Origin: Gaiellasilicea sp035525905
Lineage (GTDB): Bacteria; Actinomycetota; Thermoleophilia; Gaiellales; Gaiellaceae
DNA: 24,618 nt
Reading direction: 5' to 3'
NCBI GenBank assembly: GCA_035525905.1
Contig: DATLDK010000137.1
Location: forward strand, 1 to 24,618
Shown: in pieces, positions 17,920 to 24,618 of the stretch
Layout: every line of letters begins with the position of its first letter
Position numbering within the stretch: position 1 is the stretch's first letter
Made by a program: the position numbers and the translations under genes
Notes under the pieces: generated by a model
What the model saw: the letters and a program-made list of their open reading frames with translations, nothing else
Told to the model about the DNA's origin: nothing
The model's database searches: none

Positions 17920-18981
17920 CTAGCCCGTGGTGGCGGGCGGAGCCTGCGCGGTGACCTTGATCTTGCCGGAGGCGATCTGCTTCCGGATGTTCTCGACCGC
18001 GGTCTTGAGCGCCGGCGCGATCTTGTTCGAGATCTTGCCGTAGCCCACGCCGTTCGTCTTGACCGAGAAGATCGCGTCGAAGTTCGTGCGGAACTTCGCG
18101 CCAGTCTTCTGAGCAGCCGCGATGGTCGTGTAGACGGCAACGTCGACCTTCTTGGTCGCGCTCGTCATCACGTGCTGGCCGAGGTAGCCCTGGTCGGCGT
18201 CGACGCCGATGCCGAAGACACCCTTCTCCTTCGCGGCCGACAGAACGCCGAGGCCGCACTGGCCCGCGACCTGGAAGACGACGCCCGCGCCGTTGGCGAT
18301 CTGGTTGAGCGCCTGCTCCTTGCACTTCGCCTGGTCGACGAAGTCCTGGGAGTACGAGTGCACGACCTTCACCTTCGGGTTGGCCTTCTTGGCGCCCGCG
18401 TAGTACCCGGCGATGAACCGGTCGACCGGCGGGATCTTGAGCCCGCCGACTGCGCCGAGCATCAGGTTGCCGCCGACGGGATGCGCCGTCACCTGACGGG
18501 CCGCGAGGTAGCCCACGAGGTACCCGGCCTCCTGCTCCTTGAACAGCAGTCCGCGCACGTTCGTCGGGTTGCCCTTCATCTTGACGCCGCTGTTGTCGAT
18601 GATCGCGAACTTCGTCTTCGGGAAGCGCTTGGCCACCTGTGCGGTCGCGTCACCCATCAGGAAGCCGACCGAGATGACCAGGTTGTAGCCGCCGCGAGCC
18701 GCGGTCGTCAGGTTCGGGACGTAGTCGGCGTTCGACTTCGAGATGAATACGCGACCGTCGATCTTGAGCTTGGTCTTCGCCTGCTTGAGCCCCTGGTTCG
18801 CGAGGAAGTTGAACGAGCGATCGTCGAGACCGCCGATATCGGTCACGAGAGCGACCTTGTAGGCCGCGGCCGGGGCCGCCTGCGCATCCGATCGTGCGGA
18901 TCCGGTGCCGGCGCCGATCGCCAGCATCAGGACCGCGGTGAGTGCCGCCGCCACAAGCGGCAAAATCTTGCGTACTTTCAC
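17920..18981 (-). CDS. BMP-family solute-binding protein, secreted, no lipobox
   Basis: 353 residues, the same length as its neighbour and clearly a paralogue. VTDIGGLDDRSFNFLANQGL, SKSNADYVPNL, FKEQEAGYLVGYLAA, KIPPVDRFIAGYYAG and FQVAGQCGLGVLSAA align without gaps worth noting. The N-terminus is a Sec signal (MKVRKILPLVAAALTAVLML) but the expected lipobox cysteine is absent (LAIGAGTGSARSDAQA). A signal peptidase I site after SDAQA is plausible, which would release the protein. The mature part is lysine-rich compared with the lipoprotein version. The start is GTG 18979-18981 behind a strong AAGGAGGG, so it is probably the well-expressed first gene of the transporter operon. Ligand unknown; purine nucleosides are the family's best-known ligands. 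Confidence 0.93.
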   Translation of the reverse strand: MKVRKILPLVAAALTAVLMLAIGAGTGSARSDAQAAPAAAYKVALVTDIGGLDDRSFNFLANQGLKQAKTKLKIDGRVFISKSNADYVPNLTTAARGGYNLVISVGFLMGDATAQVAKRFPKTKFAIIDNSGVKMKGNPTNVRGLLFKEQEAGYLVGYLAARQVTAHPVGGNLMLGAVGGLKIPPVDRFIAGYYAGAKKANPKVKVVHSYSQDFVDQAKCKEQALNQIANGAGVVFQVAGQCGLGVLSAAKEKGVFGIGVDADQGYLGQHVMTSATKKVDVAVYTTIAAAQKTGAKFRTNFDAIFSVKTNGVGYGKISNKIAPALKTAVENIRKQIASGKIKVTAQAPPATTG

Positions 18982-19059
18982 GTACCCTCCTTAGAAGTCA
19001 TAACCACCGCCAAGCTTGGACGCTTGATTCAACCCTAAGTTGGGGGGAAAAGAAAGTCC
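18982..19059 (-). promoter_or_regulatory. Leader of the BMP transporter operon with strong Shine-Dalgarno
   Basis: 78 bp between ftsK and the BMP operon, richer in A/T than its surroundings. On the minus strand AAGGAGGG (18985-18992) precedes the GTG by 3 nt. A TATGAC about 25 nt upstream of the start codon is a possible -10, but no matching -35 is evident. A 10-bp palindrome CCAAGCTTGG (19010-19019) lies just upstream of it and could be an operator or weak hairpin. It is too short and unstructured to be a purine riboswitch. Confidence 0.5.
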
Positions 19060-21237
19060 TTACAAGGTGGTGGAGACGAAACGCTCGACGTCCGCCTCCT
19101 CCACCAGCACGCGCCGCGGCTTCGAGCCTTCGTAGCCGGAGATGATCCCCCGGCGCTCGAGCATGTCGATCAGGCGTCCCGCCCTCGTGTACCCGACACG
19201 CAGGCGACGCTGGATCAGCGAGACCGACGCCGTCTGCGTCTGGACGACGATCTCGATCGCCTTTTCGAGCAACGGGTCCTCGTCGGGATCGAAGTCGCCG
19301 TCGTGGTCGTCGGCATCATCCGGGGCACCCTCGGGGAGCTCGAGCAGCGACTCGTCGAGGACCTGTTCGCGCTGATGCCGGCACTGCTCGACGACGAGCG
19401 TGACCTCTTCCTCGCTCACGTACGCGCCCTGCACCCGCTGCAGGCGCGACGTTCCCAGGGGCTTGAAGAGCATGTCGCCCTGTCCGAGCAGACTCTCGGC
19501 GCCCGCGGTGTCGAGGATCACCCGCGAGTCGGTCTGGCTGGACACTGCGAACGCGATCCGGCTGGGGACGTTCGCCTTGATCATGCCGGTGATCACGTCG
19601 ACGGACGGACGCTGGGTTGCGAGGACGAGATGGATGCCGACCGCTCGTGACTTCTGCGCCAGCCGGATGATCGCGTCCTCGACCGCCTGTGGGCTGATCA
19701 TCATCAGGTCGGCGAGCTCGTCGATCACGACCAGGAGGTACGGCAGCGGATCCTCGCCGCGCGCGCGGAAGGCGCGGTTGGCCTCGGGCAGGTTGCGGGC
19801 GCGGACGATCGACAGGCGCTCGTAACGCCGCTCCATCTCCGCGACCACGTTGGCCAGCACCGCGCTCGCCTCCTTGGGGCTGGAGACGACTGGCGTGAGC
19901 AGATGCGGGATCGACTCGTAGTAGTTGAGCTCGATGCGCTTCGGGTCGATCAGGATCATCCGCACCTCGTCCGGCGTGGATCGGAGGAGGACCGAGGTCA
20001 GGATGGTGTTGATGCAGCCCGACTTGCCGGATCCGGTCGTGCCGGCGATGAGGATGTGCGGCATGCGTGCTAGGTCGGCCCACACCGCGTTACCCGAGAT
20101 GTCCTTGCCGAGCCAGACTGCGAGCGGGCTCGCGCTGGCCGGCAGATCGTCGTAGATGTCTCCGAGCGTGACGATCTTCGGAGAGAGGTTCGGCACCTCC
20201 ACCCCGACTGCCTGCTTGCCCGGGATCGGGGCGAGAATCCGGATCTCGGTCGTCGCCAGCGCGTAGGAGAGGTCGTCCTTGAGCGCCGCGACCTTCGAGA
20301 CCTTCGTTCCTGGAGCGAGCTGAAGCTCGTAGCGCGTCACGCGCGGCCCCGCGATCTGGCCGACGATCGTGGCCTCGACGCCGAAGTGCGCGAGCGCAGT
20401 CACGAGCGTCTCGGCCGTGCGCTGGTCCGCCTTGTTCGCCCCCGCCGCCACGGCGGGAGCGGTCTTCAGGACACCGCGGTCGGGCAGGACGTACGCGCCC
20501 TCCACCGCCGGGGCGTTGAAGAGGACGGACTGCTCGTCGGTGGGATCGTCGGCGTCGAGCAGGAGCGGTGGCGGCTCCGAGAGTCCCTCGGAGATCACGT
20601 CGGGGTAGTCGTGGACGACGTCGACAGGCGGTTCGTGTGCGAGCGCGGGCGGCGGCTCGGGCATCTTGTGTCTGGCAGACACTTTCTCGGGTCGGGCGAC
20701 CACCCGGCGAACGGCGTGGTGGGACCGGCGGAGGAGAGCGCCGTACGAAGCGCCGGAGAGTAAGAGCCCGCCGGCGAGCAGCGCCGTCACGCCGACGAGG
20801 AGCGAGCCGGTGGAGCCGACGAGCTTGGCGAGCCCCCCGCCGAGCGCGCTCCCGAGGAATCCCCCGTGACCCGTGCCGAGCGAGACCATCAGGCCCAGCA
20901 GCGTCACGCCTAGGCCGGTCCGAAAAGGGCTCATGTCGAGGAGCGCGCTGCGGAAGAGCATCAGCCCGCCGACGACGAGCAACCCCAGCGGGGCGACGTA
21001 GGCGGCCGAGCCGACCACGTCTCGCAGGCCGGCCTCGATCTTCTCGCCGGCGACCCCTCCTTCCCAGCCGAGGTAGAGCAGCGAGGCGAGGAAGAGCCCG
21101 ACGGCGACGAGACCGAGCCCGATCAGCTCAGGATGCTGGTGCGCCGCCCGCGCGCGGCTCTTCTTCTTGGTCGTCCGCTTCTTGACGCGCGACGGCGTAC
21201 GCGGCCGCAGCGGCCGCTTCTTCTTCCGGGCTGCCAT
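19060..21237 (-). CDS. ftsK: DNA translocase FtsK/SpoIIIE
   Basis: 725 residues. A highly basic start (1-32) leads to four membrane helices (about 37-58, 75-95, 106-124, 130-160). A linker (about 165-260) follows, then the FtsK alpha/beta motor with Walker A IAGTTGSGKSGCIN near residue 398 and Walker B LLVVIDELADLMM near 506. LVLATQRPSVDVITGMIKANVP is the classic FtsK stretch. The C-terminal gamma winged helix (about 655-720) has SVSLIQRRLRVGYTRAGRLIDMLE. The hexameric pump moves chromosomes through the closing septum, and gamma reads KOPS-like sites. The linker is short, so this is nearer SpoIIIE size than E. coli FtsK size. The start is ATG. It lies 46 bp after the PQQ-type gene and 78 bp before the BMP operon. 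Confidence 0.96.
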   Translation of the reverse strand: MAARKKKRPLRPRTPSRVKKRTTKKKSRARAAHQHPELIGLGLVAVGLFLASLLYLGWEGGVAGEKIEAGLRDVVGSAAYVAPLGLLVVGGLMLFRSALLDMSPFRTGLGVTLLGLMVSLGTGHGGFLGSALGGGLAKLVGSTGSLLVGVTALLAGGLLLSGASYGALLRRSHHAVRRVVARPEKVSARHKMPEPPPALAHEPPVDVVHDYPDVISEGLSEPPPLLLDADDPTDEQSVLFNAPAVEGAYVLPDRGVLKTAPAVAAGANKADQRTAETLVTALAHFGVEATIVGQIAGPRVTRYELQLAPGTKVSKVAALKDDLSYALATTEIRILAPIPGKQAVGVEVPNLSPKIVTLGDIYDDLPASASPLAVWLGKDISGNAVWADLARMPHILIAGTTGSGKSGCINTILTSVLLRSTPDEVRMILIDPKRIELNYYESIPHLLTPVVSSPKEASAVLANVVAEMERRYERLSIVRARNLPEANRAFRARGEDPLPYLLVVIDELADLMMISPQAVEDAIIRLAQKSRAVGIHLVLATQRPSVDVITGMIKANVPSRIAFAVSSQTDSRVILDTAGAESLLGQGDMLFKPLGTSRLQRVQGAYVSEEEVTLVVEQCRHQREQVLDESLLELPEGAPDDADDHDGDFDPDEDPLLEKAIEIVVQTQTASVSLIQRRLRVGYTRAGRLIDMLERRGIISGYEGSKPRRVLVEEADVERFVSTTL

Positions 21238-21283
21238 GAGGAGGCGGTTCGACGCGCCAGGACGAAGCCCTTTTCGCCGGGGG

Positions 21284-24064
21284 CTACCTCGGGATCTTCA
21301 GGTTTGCCGTGCCCGTCGCGACGCGCGGCGAGAGGCCGGCCGGCCAGGTGCGCAGGTCGACGTCGCCCCCGGGCTTCGCGGGGAAGGTTGCGAAACCCTG
21401 GAAGTTGCTCTGCCACAGCCGCACCGTCTTGCCTCGCGCGGAGGGCGGGAGCACCAGACGGAAGCGGCCCTTCGCATCGGGCCACTGCGCCGAGACCGGT
21501 TTCAGCACCCGTCCGCCGGCGGAGACGCCCACCAGCAAGCCCTGGTACACGGCGCCCTCGTACGAGGTCGCGGTCGGCAACGGGAGCGCGCCGCCCACGC
21601 GTGCGGGCAGTTGGACGTCCATCCGCGCGCTGCGAAGCCGCTTGAACTTCACCGTCGGGATGAGCCCGGACGTGTACGAGACCGAGCCGAGCGCGACCTG
21701 GACGCTGAACGGAACCGGATCGTCCTGGCTCTTGTCGGAGGCCGCGAAGAAGGAGGTGTAGTTGCCGTCGGCGTCCGACGGCTCCGAGAAGGTCCAGAAG
21801 TCGCGGTCGACGGTGCGTGTGACCACGGTCGCGCCGGAGACCGGCTTCCCGTCCGCGTTCGTGATCCGCCCGGAGAGGCGATAGGTGAAGAGGCTGACGC
21901 CTGCCGGCGCGAAGCCCCCGCGTGTTGCGATCCGGCCGGTGACGACGACGTTGCCGCCCTTGCCGCGGCTCGCTTTCAGGCTGTTGACTCGGTACGCGAC
22001 GGTGAAGCCCCCCGTGGCGGCGCGGAGCGCGGATCGCTCGGCCGCGTTGAGCGGCCGGCCGGAGACGCGCGCCCGCGACACGTCGGCGACCTTTACCAGG
22101 TGGCGTCGGACCAGCGTGACGTCGATCGGGGCCGTGAACCTGCCGTCGGCGCCTGTGGCCCGCGGCAGCACGTAGCGGTCGACCGAGATGCGGGCCCCCG
22201 AGACCGGCTTGCCCCGGAGGAGCAGGCGGCCCGGCGCGTTCTCGGTGTTGTTCCCGGACGGCAGCCACGCGCGCACGCGGATCGGGCCGACCGTCGTCAG
22301 CCGGGCGCCGAGACCCTTCGCGCCCGCCACAGGAGCGCGGGCGGCGTGCGGAGCGACAGGTGTCGAGAGCACGCGCGGCGCCTCGGAGGCGGCGAACGCT
22401 GCACGGGTCAGAGCTGCGGGGGGCTTCGACTCCTGTTGGCTGCCACCGACGGCGAAGACCTGCAGCTCGGACGCGACACCGCCGTTCGAGGAGGTCGGCG
22501 TGCCGCCGACGGTGATGGCGAGGTACTCCTTGCCGTCGTTCAGGTAGAGCGTCGGTCCGGATGCGATCGGCGCGCCCGTCTGGAACCGCCACAGGATCTT
22601 CCCCGTCTTCACGTCGAAGGCGCGCAGGACGCCGTCCCCGCCGCCGGCGAAGCCGAGACCGCTCGCGGTCGTGGTGATCCCGCCGCGCTCGGGCTCCGGC
22701 GTCTGAAACTTCCAGACGCGCCTGCCGGTCGCCACGTTGATCGCGCTGATCGAGCCGTGGTCGTGCCAGCTCGCGAGCGGCCCGCCGAAGTTGCCGTTCT
22801 GCAGCCCCAGGAAGACGTCACCCTGGATCAGCTTCCGCCTCTTCTGCGTCGGGGTGAGCTTGTCCTGGATCAGCACGGCGGCCGTCTCGGCGGCCGCGTT
22901 GAACACGTAGTTCGTCTTCGGGTCGTACGAGGCGGGCGAGTAGTTCACCCCGCCGAGTGCGGACGGGAAGATGGTGACGGGCTGGCCGGGCCGGAGCGGC
23001 GGGTGCTCGACACGGTCGATCACCTTCACGCGCTCGTGCAGCGCCTGGCCACTGCGGGCGTCGAAGGCGAACCAGACCCCCTCCTTGCTCGCCACCGATA
23101 CGACCCTCCGCGTCCTTCCGCCGATCTTCGCGTCGTAGACGAGCGGCGGCTGGGCGACGTCGTAGTTCCACTGGTCGTTCGCGACCAGCTGCCGCCACCA
23201 GCGCTGCCTGCCGGTGCCGAGGTCGACGGCGATGAGCGAGTTCGCGCGCGGGTTCGGGCCGGGATGAAGGTCGTGGTAGAAGTTCGGCGTTCCCGAGCCG
23301 GTGCCGAAGTAGACGGTGTTGGTCCGAGCATCGATCGTGACGGGCGTCCAGACGACGCCGCCGCCCACGATCCTGCTGCGGCTGCGCCACTGCTGCTGCT
23401 CGGGCGGGATCGTCCAGTAGGGGTTGGGCCACGCCGGCGTCAGGTCGCTGTTGAAGGCCATCACGTAGCCGCGGACGCCGTACTCGGAGCCGGCGGCACC
23501 CATCACGAGCTTGCCGCGGGCGCAGATCGGCGCGCTCGTCTGCGAGTAGCCGTAGTTGGCGGAGGCGTTCGGGACGAACTGGCTGATCGCGATCTTGCCC
23601 GCCACGTCGCCGTTGCTCGGGCGTAGCGCGACGAGTTGCATGTCGAGCGTCGTCATGTAGAGCTTGCCCGCGCAGTAGGCGAGACCCCGGTTGGCGGCGA
23701 CACCGAAGTTGACGAAGAGCCCGCTGTTCTTCGGCCGGTACTCCCACTTGACCTTGCCGGTGGCGCCGTCGATCCCGAAGGCGAAGTTGTTGTTCGTGGT
23801 CACGTACAGCGTGCCGTCGATCGCGAGCGGGTACGACTGCTGCCCGCGGCGCACGTCGGGATCGACGCGGCGCAGGTCGACGGTGAACACTCGGCCCATG
23901 CGGTCGACGTTCCCCGGGCTGATCTGGGTCAGCGGCGAGTGCCGGTTGTTGTCCGGGGTGCGCCCGAAGGCCGTCCAGTCACCTGTGGTGTCTGCCGCCA
24001 CGGCACCGCCTCCGCCACACAGCACGACGGCGATCACCAGGGCGGCACGTGTGAGCTCCTTCAT
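21284..24064 (-). CDS. Secreted PQQ-type beta-propeller protein fused to carboxypeptidase-regulatory-like modules
   Basis: 926 residues. A Sec signal (about 1-24, cleavage near AVAAD) precedes a quinoprotein dehydrogenase-like propeller (about 28-530). Tryptophan-docking repeats include GATGKVKWEY, LGTGRQRWWRQL, VATGRRVWKFQT and VKTGKILWRFQTG. DWTAFGRTPDNNRHSPLTQI and NDQWNYDVAQPPLVY are typical of PQQ alcohol/glucose dehydrogenases. The next 50 residues are an Ala/Pro linker. The C-terminal part (about 590-926) has two GKPVSGA-containing segments (GKPVSGARISVDRYVL, GKPVSGATVVTRTVD), each followed by a DGRF or DGNY strand, as in CarboxypepD_reg/Ig-like modules. No cytochrome c heme motif (CxxCH) is present. 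The start ATG overlaps the upstream stop as ATGA. Enzyme activity and substrate unknown; it may instead be a non-catalytic propeller. Confidence 0.85.
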   Translation of the reverse strand: MKELTRAALVIAVVLCGGGGAVAADTTGDWTAFGRTPDNNRHSPLTQISPGNVDRMGRVFTVDLRRVDPDVRRGQQSYPLAIDGTLYVTTNNNFAFGIDGATGKVKWEYRPKNSGLFVNFGVAANRGLAYCAGKLYMTTLDMQLVALRPSNGDVAGKIAISQFVPNASANYGYSQTSAPICARGKLVMGAAGSEYGVRGYVMAFNSDLTPAWPNPYWTIPPEQQQWRSRSRIVGGGVVWTPVTIDARTNTVYFGTGSGTPNFYHDLHPGPNPRANSLIAVDLGTGRQRWWRQLVANDQWNYDVAQPPLVYDAKIGGRTRRVVSVASKEGVWFAFDARSGQALHERVKVIDRVEHPPLRPGQPVTIFPSALGGVNYSPASYDPKTNYVFNAAAETAAVLIQDKLTPTQKRRKLIQGDVFLGLQNGNFGGPLASWHDHGSISAINVATGRRVWKFQTPEPERGGITTTASGLGFAGGGDGVLRAFDVKTGKILWRFQTGAPIASGPTLYLNDGKEYLAITVGGTPTSSNGGVASELQVFAVGGSQQESKPPAALTRAAFAASEAPRVLSTPVAPHAARAPVAGAKGLGARLTTVGPIRVRAWLPSGNNTENAPGRLLLRGKPVSGARISVDRYVLPRATGADGRFTAPIDVTLVRRHLVKVADVSRARVSGRPLNAAERSALRAATGGFTVAYRVNSLKASRGKGGNVVVTGRIATRGGFAPAGVSLFTYRLSGRITNADGKPVSGATVVTRTVDRDFWTFSEPSDADGNYTSFFAASDKSQDDPVPFSVQVALGSVSYTSGLIPTVKFKRLRSARMDVQLPARVGGALPLPTATSYEGAVYQGLLVGVSAGGRVLKPVSAQWPDAKGRFRLVLPPSARGKTVRLWQSNFQGFATFPAKPGGDVDLRTWPAGLSPRVATGTANLKIPR

Positions 24065-24618
24065 GCGCCCGCCATGGTACGTCCGGTCCAGAAGACCGGC
24101 AAGCGAGGCCGTCCGACCACGAGCAGGAGCACGAGCACGAGCCCGGCGAGCGCCGCGTAGGGCGCGAGCGCGACCGTGCTGGGCTCGCTGCCCTGGACGC
24201 TCCGAACCGGACCGTCGCCCACGGCCGCGCTGAGAAGCTCACGCGCGCGGCCCCGATCGTCGTCTCGCGCCAGCGGCCCGAGCTGGGCGGCGAGGGCAGG
24301 CGCCGCGTCGTCGGGCCGGTACTGGGCTTCCGGCCCGCCGCCGCGATAGATCCGCTCGTCCGCCGCCCACAGCTGGACGACCACCAGTCGACAGCCGCCG
24401 GGACGGGCAAACGGCGCACTCTCCCCGTCGGTGAGTACGACGCACACGCGGCGCGAGAGCCCCGTGGGGAAGAAGCCCTGCGTACCGAGTACCGCGAGTG
24501 CGTCGAAGCTCGTAACGACCCGCGCCACCTGCTGCGGCGGGGGCGACTCGATCCGCACGGCCTCCCGCAGCGTCGAGCCGAAGCTTCGTGCGTCCAGGGT
24601 CGGGAAGAGGTACGGCAG
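24061..24618 (-). CDS. vWA-domain membrane protein (BatA/MxaC-like), C-terminal part
   Basis: The frame runs open to the right edge, so the N-terminus is missing; an in-frame GTG at 24556-24558 is internal to the conserved region and not taken as the start. About 185 residues are visible. They begin LPYLFPTLDARSFGSTLREA, which resembles the end of the first half of a von Willebrand A domain. SRRVCVVLTDGES follows (the vWA strand ending in TDG), and a variable segment ends in a membrane helix (ALAPYAALAGLVLVLLLVVG) with a short basic tail. The metal-site DxSxS would lie outside the window. Such proteins accompany MoxR-type chaperones, and similar vWA genes sit in methanol dehydrogenase clusters. 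The stop overlaps the PQQ-type ATG. Confidence 0.6.
   Translation of the reverse strand: MPYLFPTLDARSFGSTLREAVRIESPPPQQVARVVTSFDALAVLGTQGFFPTGLSRRVCVVLTDGESAPFARPGGCRLVVVQLWAADERIYRGGGPEAQYRPDDAAPALAAQLGPLARDDDRGRARELLSAAVGDGPVRSVQGSEPSTVALAPYAALAGLVLVLLLVVGRPRLPVFWTGRTMAGA

Noticed and set aside
18982..19059. Purine riboswitch ahead of the BMP operon
   Set aside because: The gap is only 78 bp and has none of the conserved junction and loop sequences of that class.
21266..21285. Short inverted repeat AGCCC/GGGCT after the PQQ-type gene
   Set aside because: Only 5 bp with a 10-nt loop and no T-tract; expected by chance at this GC content.
21167..23626. An 819-codon plus-strand open frame antisense to the PQQ-type gene
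   Set aside because: It is arginine-, alanine- and glycine-rich with no domain, and mirrors codon bias of the real gene in GC-rich DNA.
24556..24558. GTG as true start of the vWA gene
   Set aside because: The frame continues open to the window edge with residues that fit the vWA domain, so the start lies outside.

Overview
This window is about 24.6 kb of very GC-rich bacterial chromosome, densely coded with start/stop overlaps and many GTG or TTG starts. The gene content suggests a deep-branching, high-GC actinobacterium, most likely of the Thermoleophilia type. The reasons are RNase Y rather than only RNase E logic, the gene run rodZ-like/cinA/thpR/recA/recX/rny, the succinylase lysine genes, and an aberrant MiaA. 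This placement is inference from gene content and was not tested by a database search. I see no phage, insertion sequence, CRISPR array, tRNA or rRNA. It reads as core chromosome, not an accessory island.

Layout. Positions 2-2384, plus strand: the 3' end of dapE, then dapC-like and dapD, tightly coupled (lysine/diaminopimelate biosynthesis). Everything after that is on the minus strand. dapF (2381-3151) converges on dapD, and the two stop codons share the tetranucleotide CTAG. In transcription order, from right to left, the minus-strand genes are as follows. First come a truncated vWA-type membrane protein and a secreted PQQ-type beta-propeller protein with an unusual C-terminal extension. 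Next are ftsK, two tandem BMP-family solute-binding proteins separated by a perfect 14-bp hairpin, and an ABC ATPase with two permeases (nucleoside-type BMP transporter). Then a small membrane protein, a RodZ-like protein, cinA, thpR, recA, recX and rny. Last are miaB, an NAD-dependent sugar epimerase, miaA and dapF.

How the genes fit together. DapD, DapC and DapE are consecutive steps from tetrahydrodipicolinate to LL-diaminopimelate, and DapF makes the meso isomer for peptidoglycan and lysine. MiaA and MiaB act in sequence on A37 of tRNA. RecA/RecX, FtsK and RodZ are genome-maintenance and cell-shape functions. The BMP proteins, ATPase and two permeases make a complete uptake system. The vWA protein and the PQQ-type protein overlap by ATGA and may be one functional unit.

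The observations most worth a second look are four. DapF has serine at both positions where the catalytic cysteines should be. The PQQ-type protein is fused to carboxypeptidase-regulatory-like repeats and coupled to a vWA protein. The two BMP paralogues differ in membrane anchoring and have a strong hairpin between them. A 15-bp tandem duplication carries the thpR stop codon just ahead of recA. No wholly new multi-gene system is evident.
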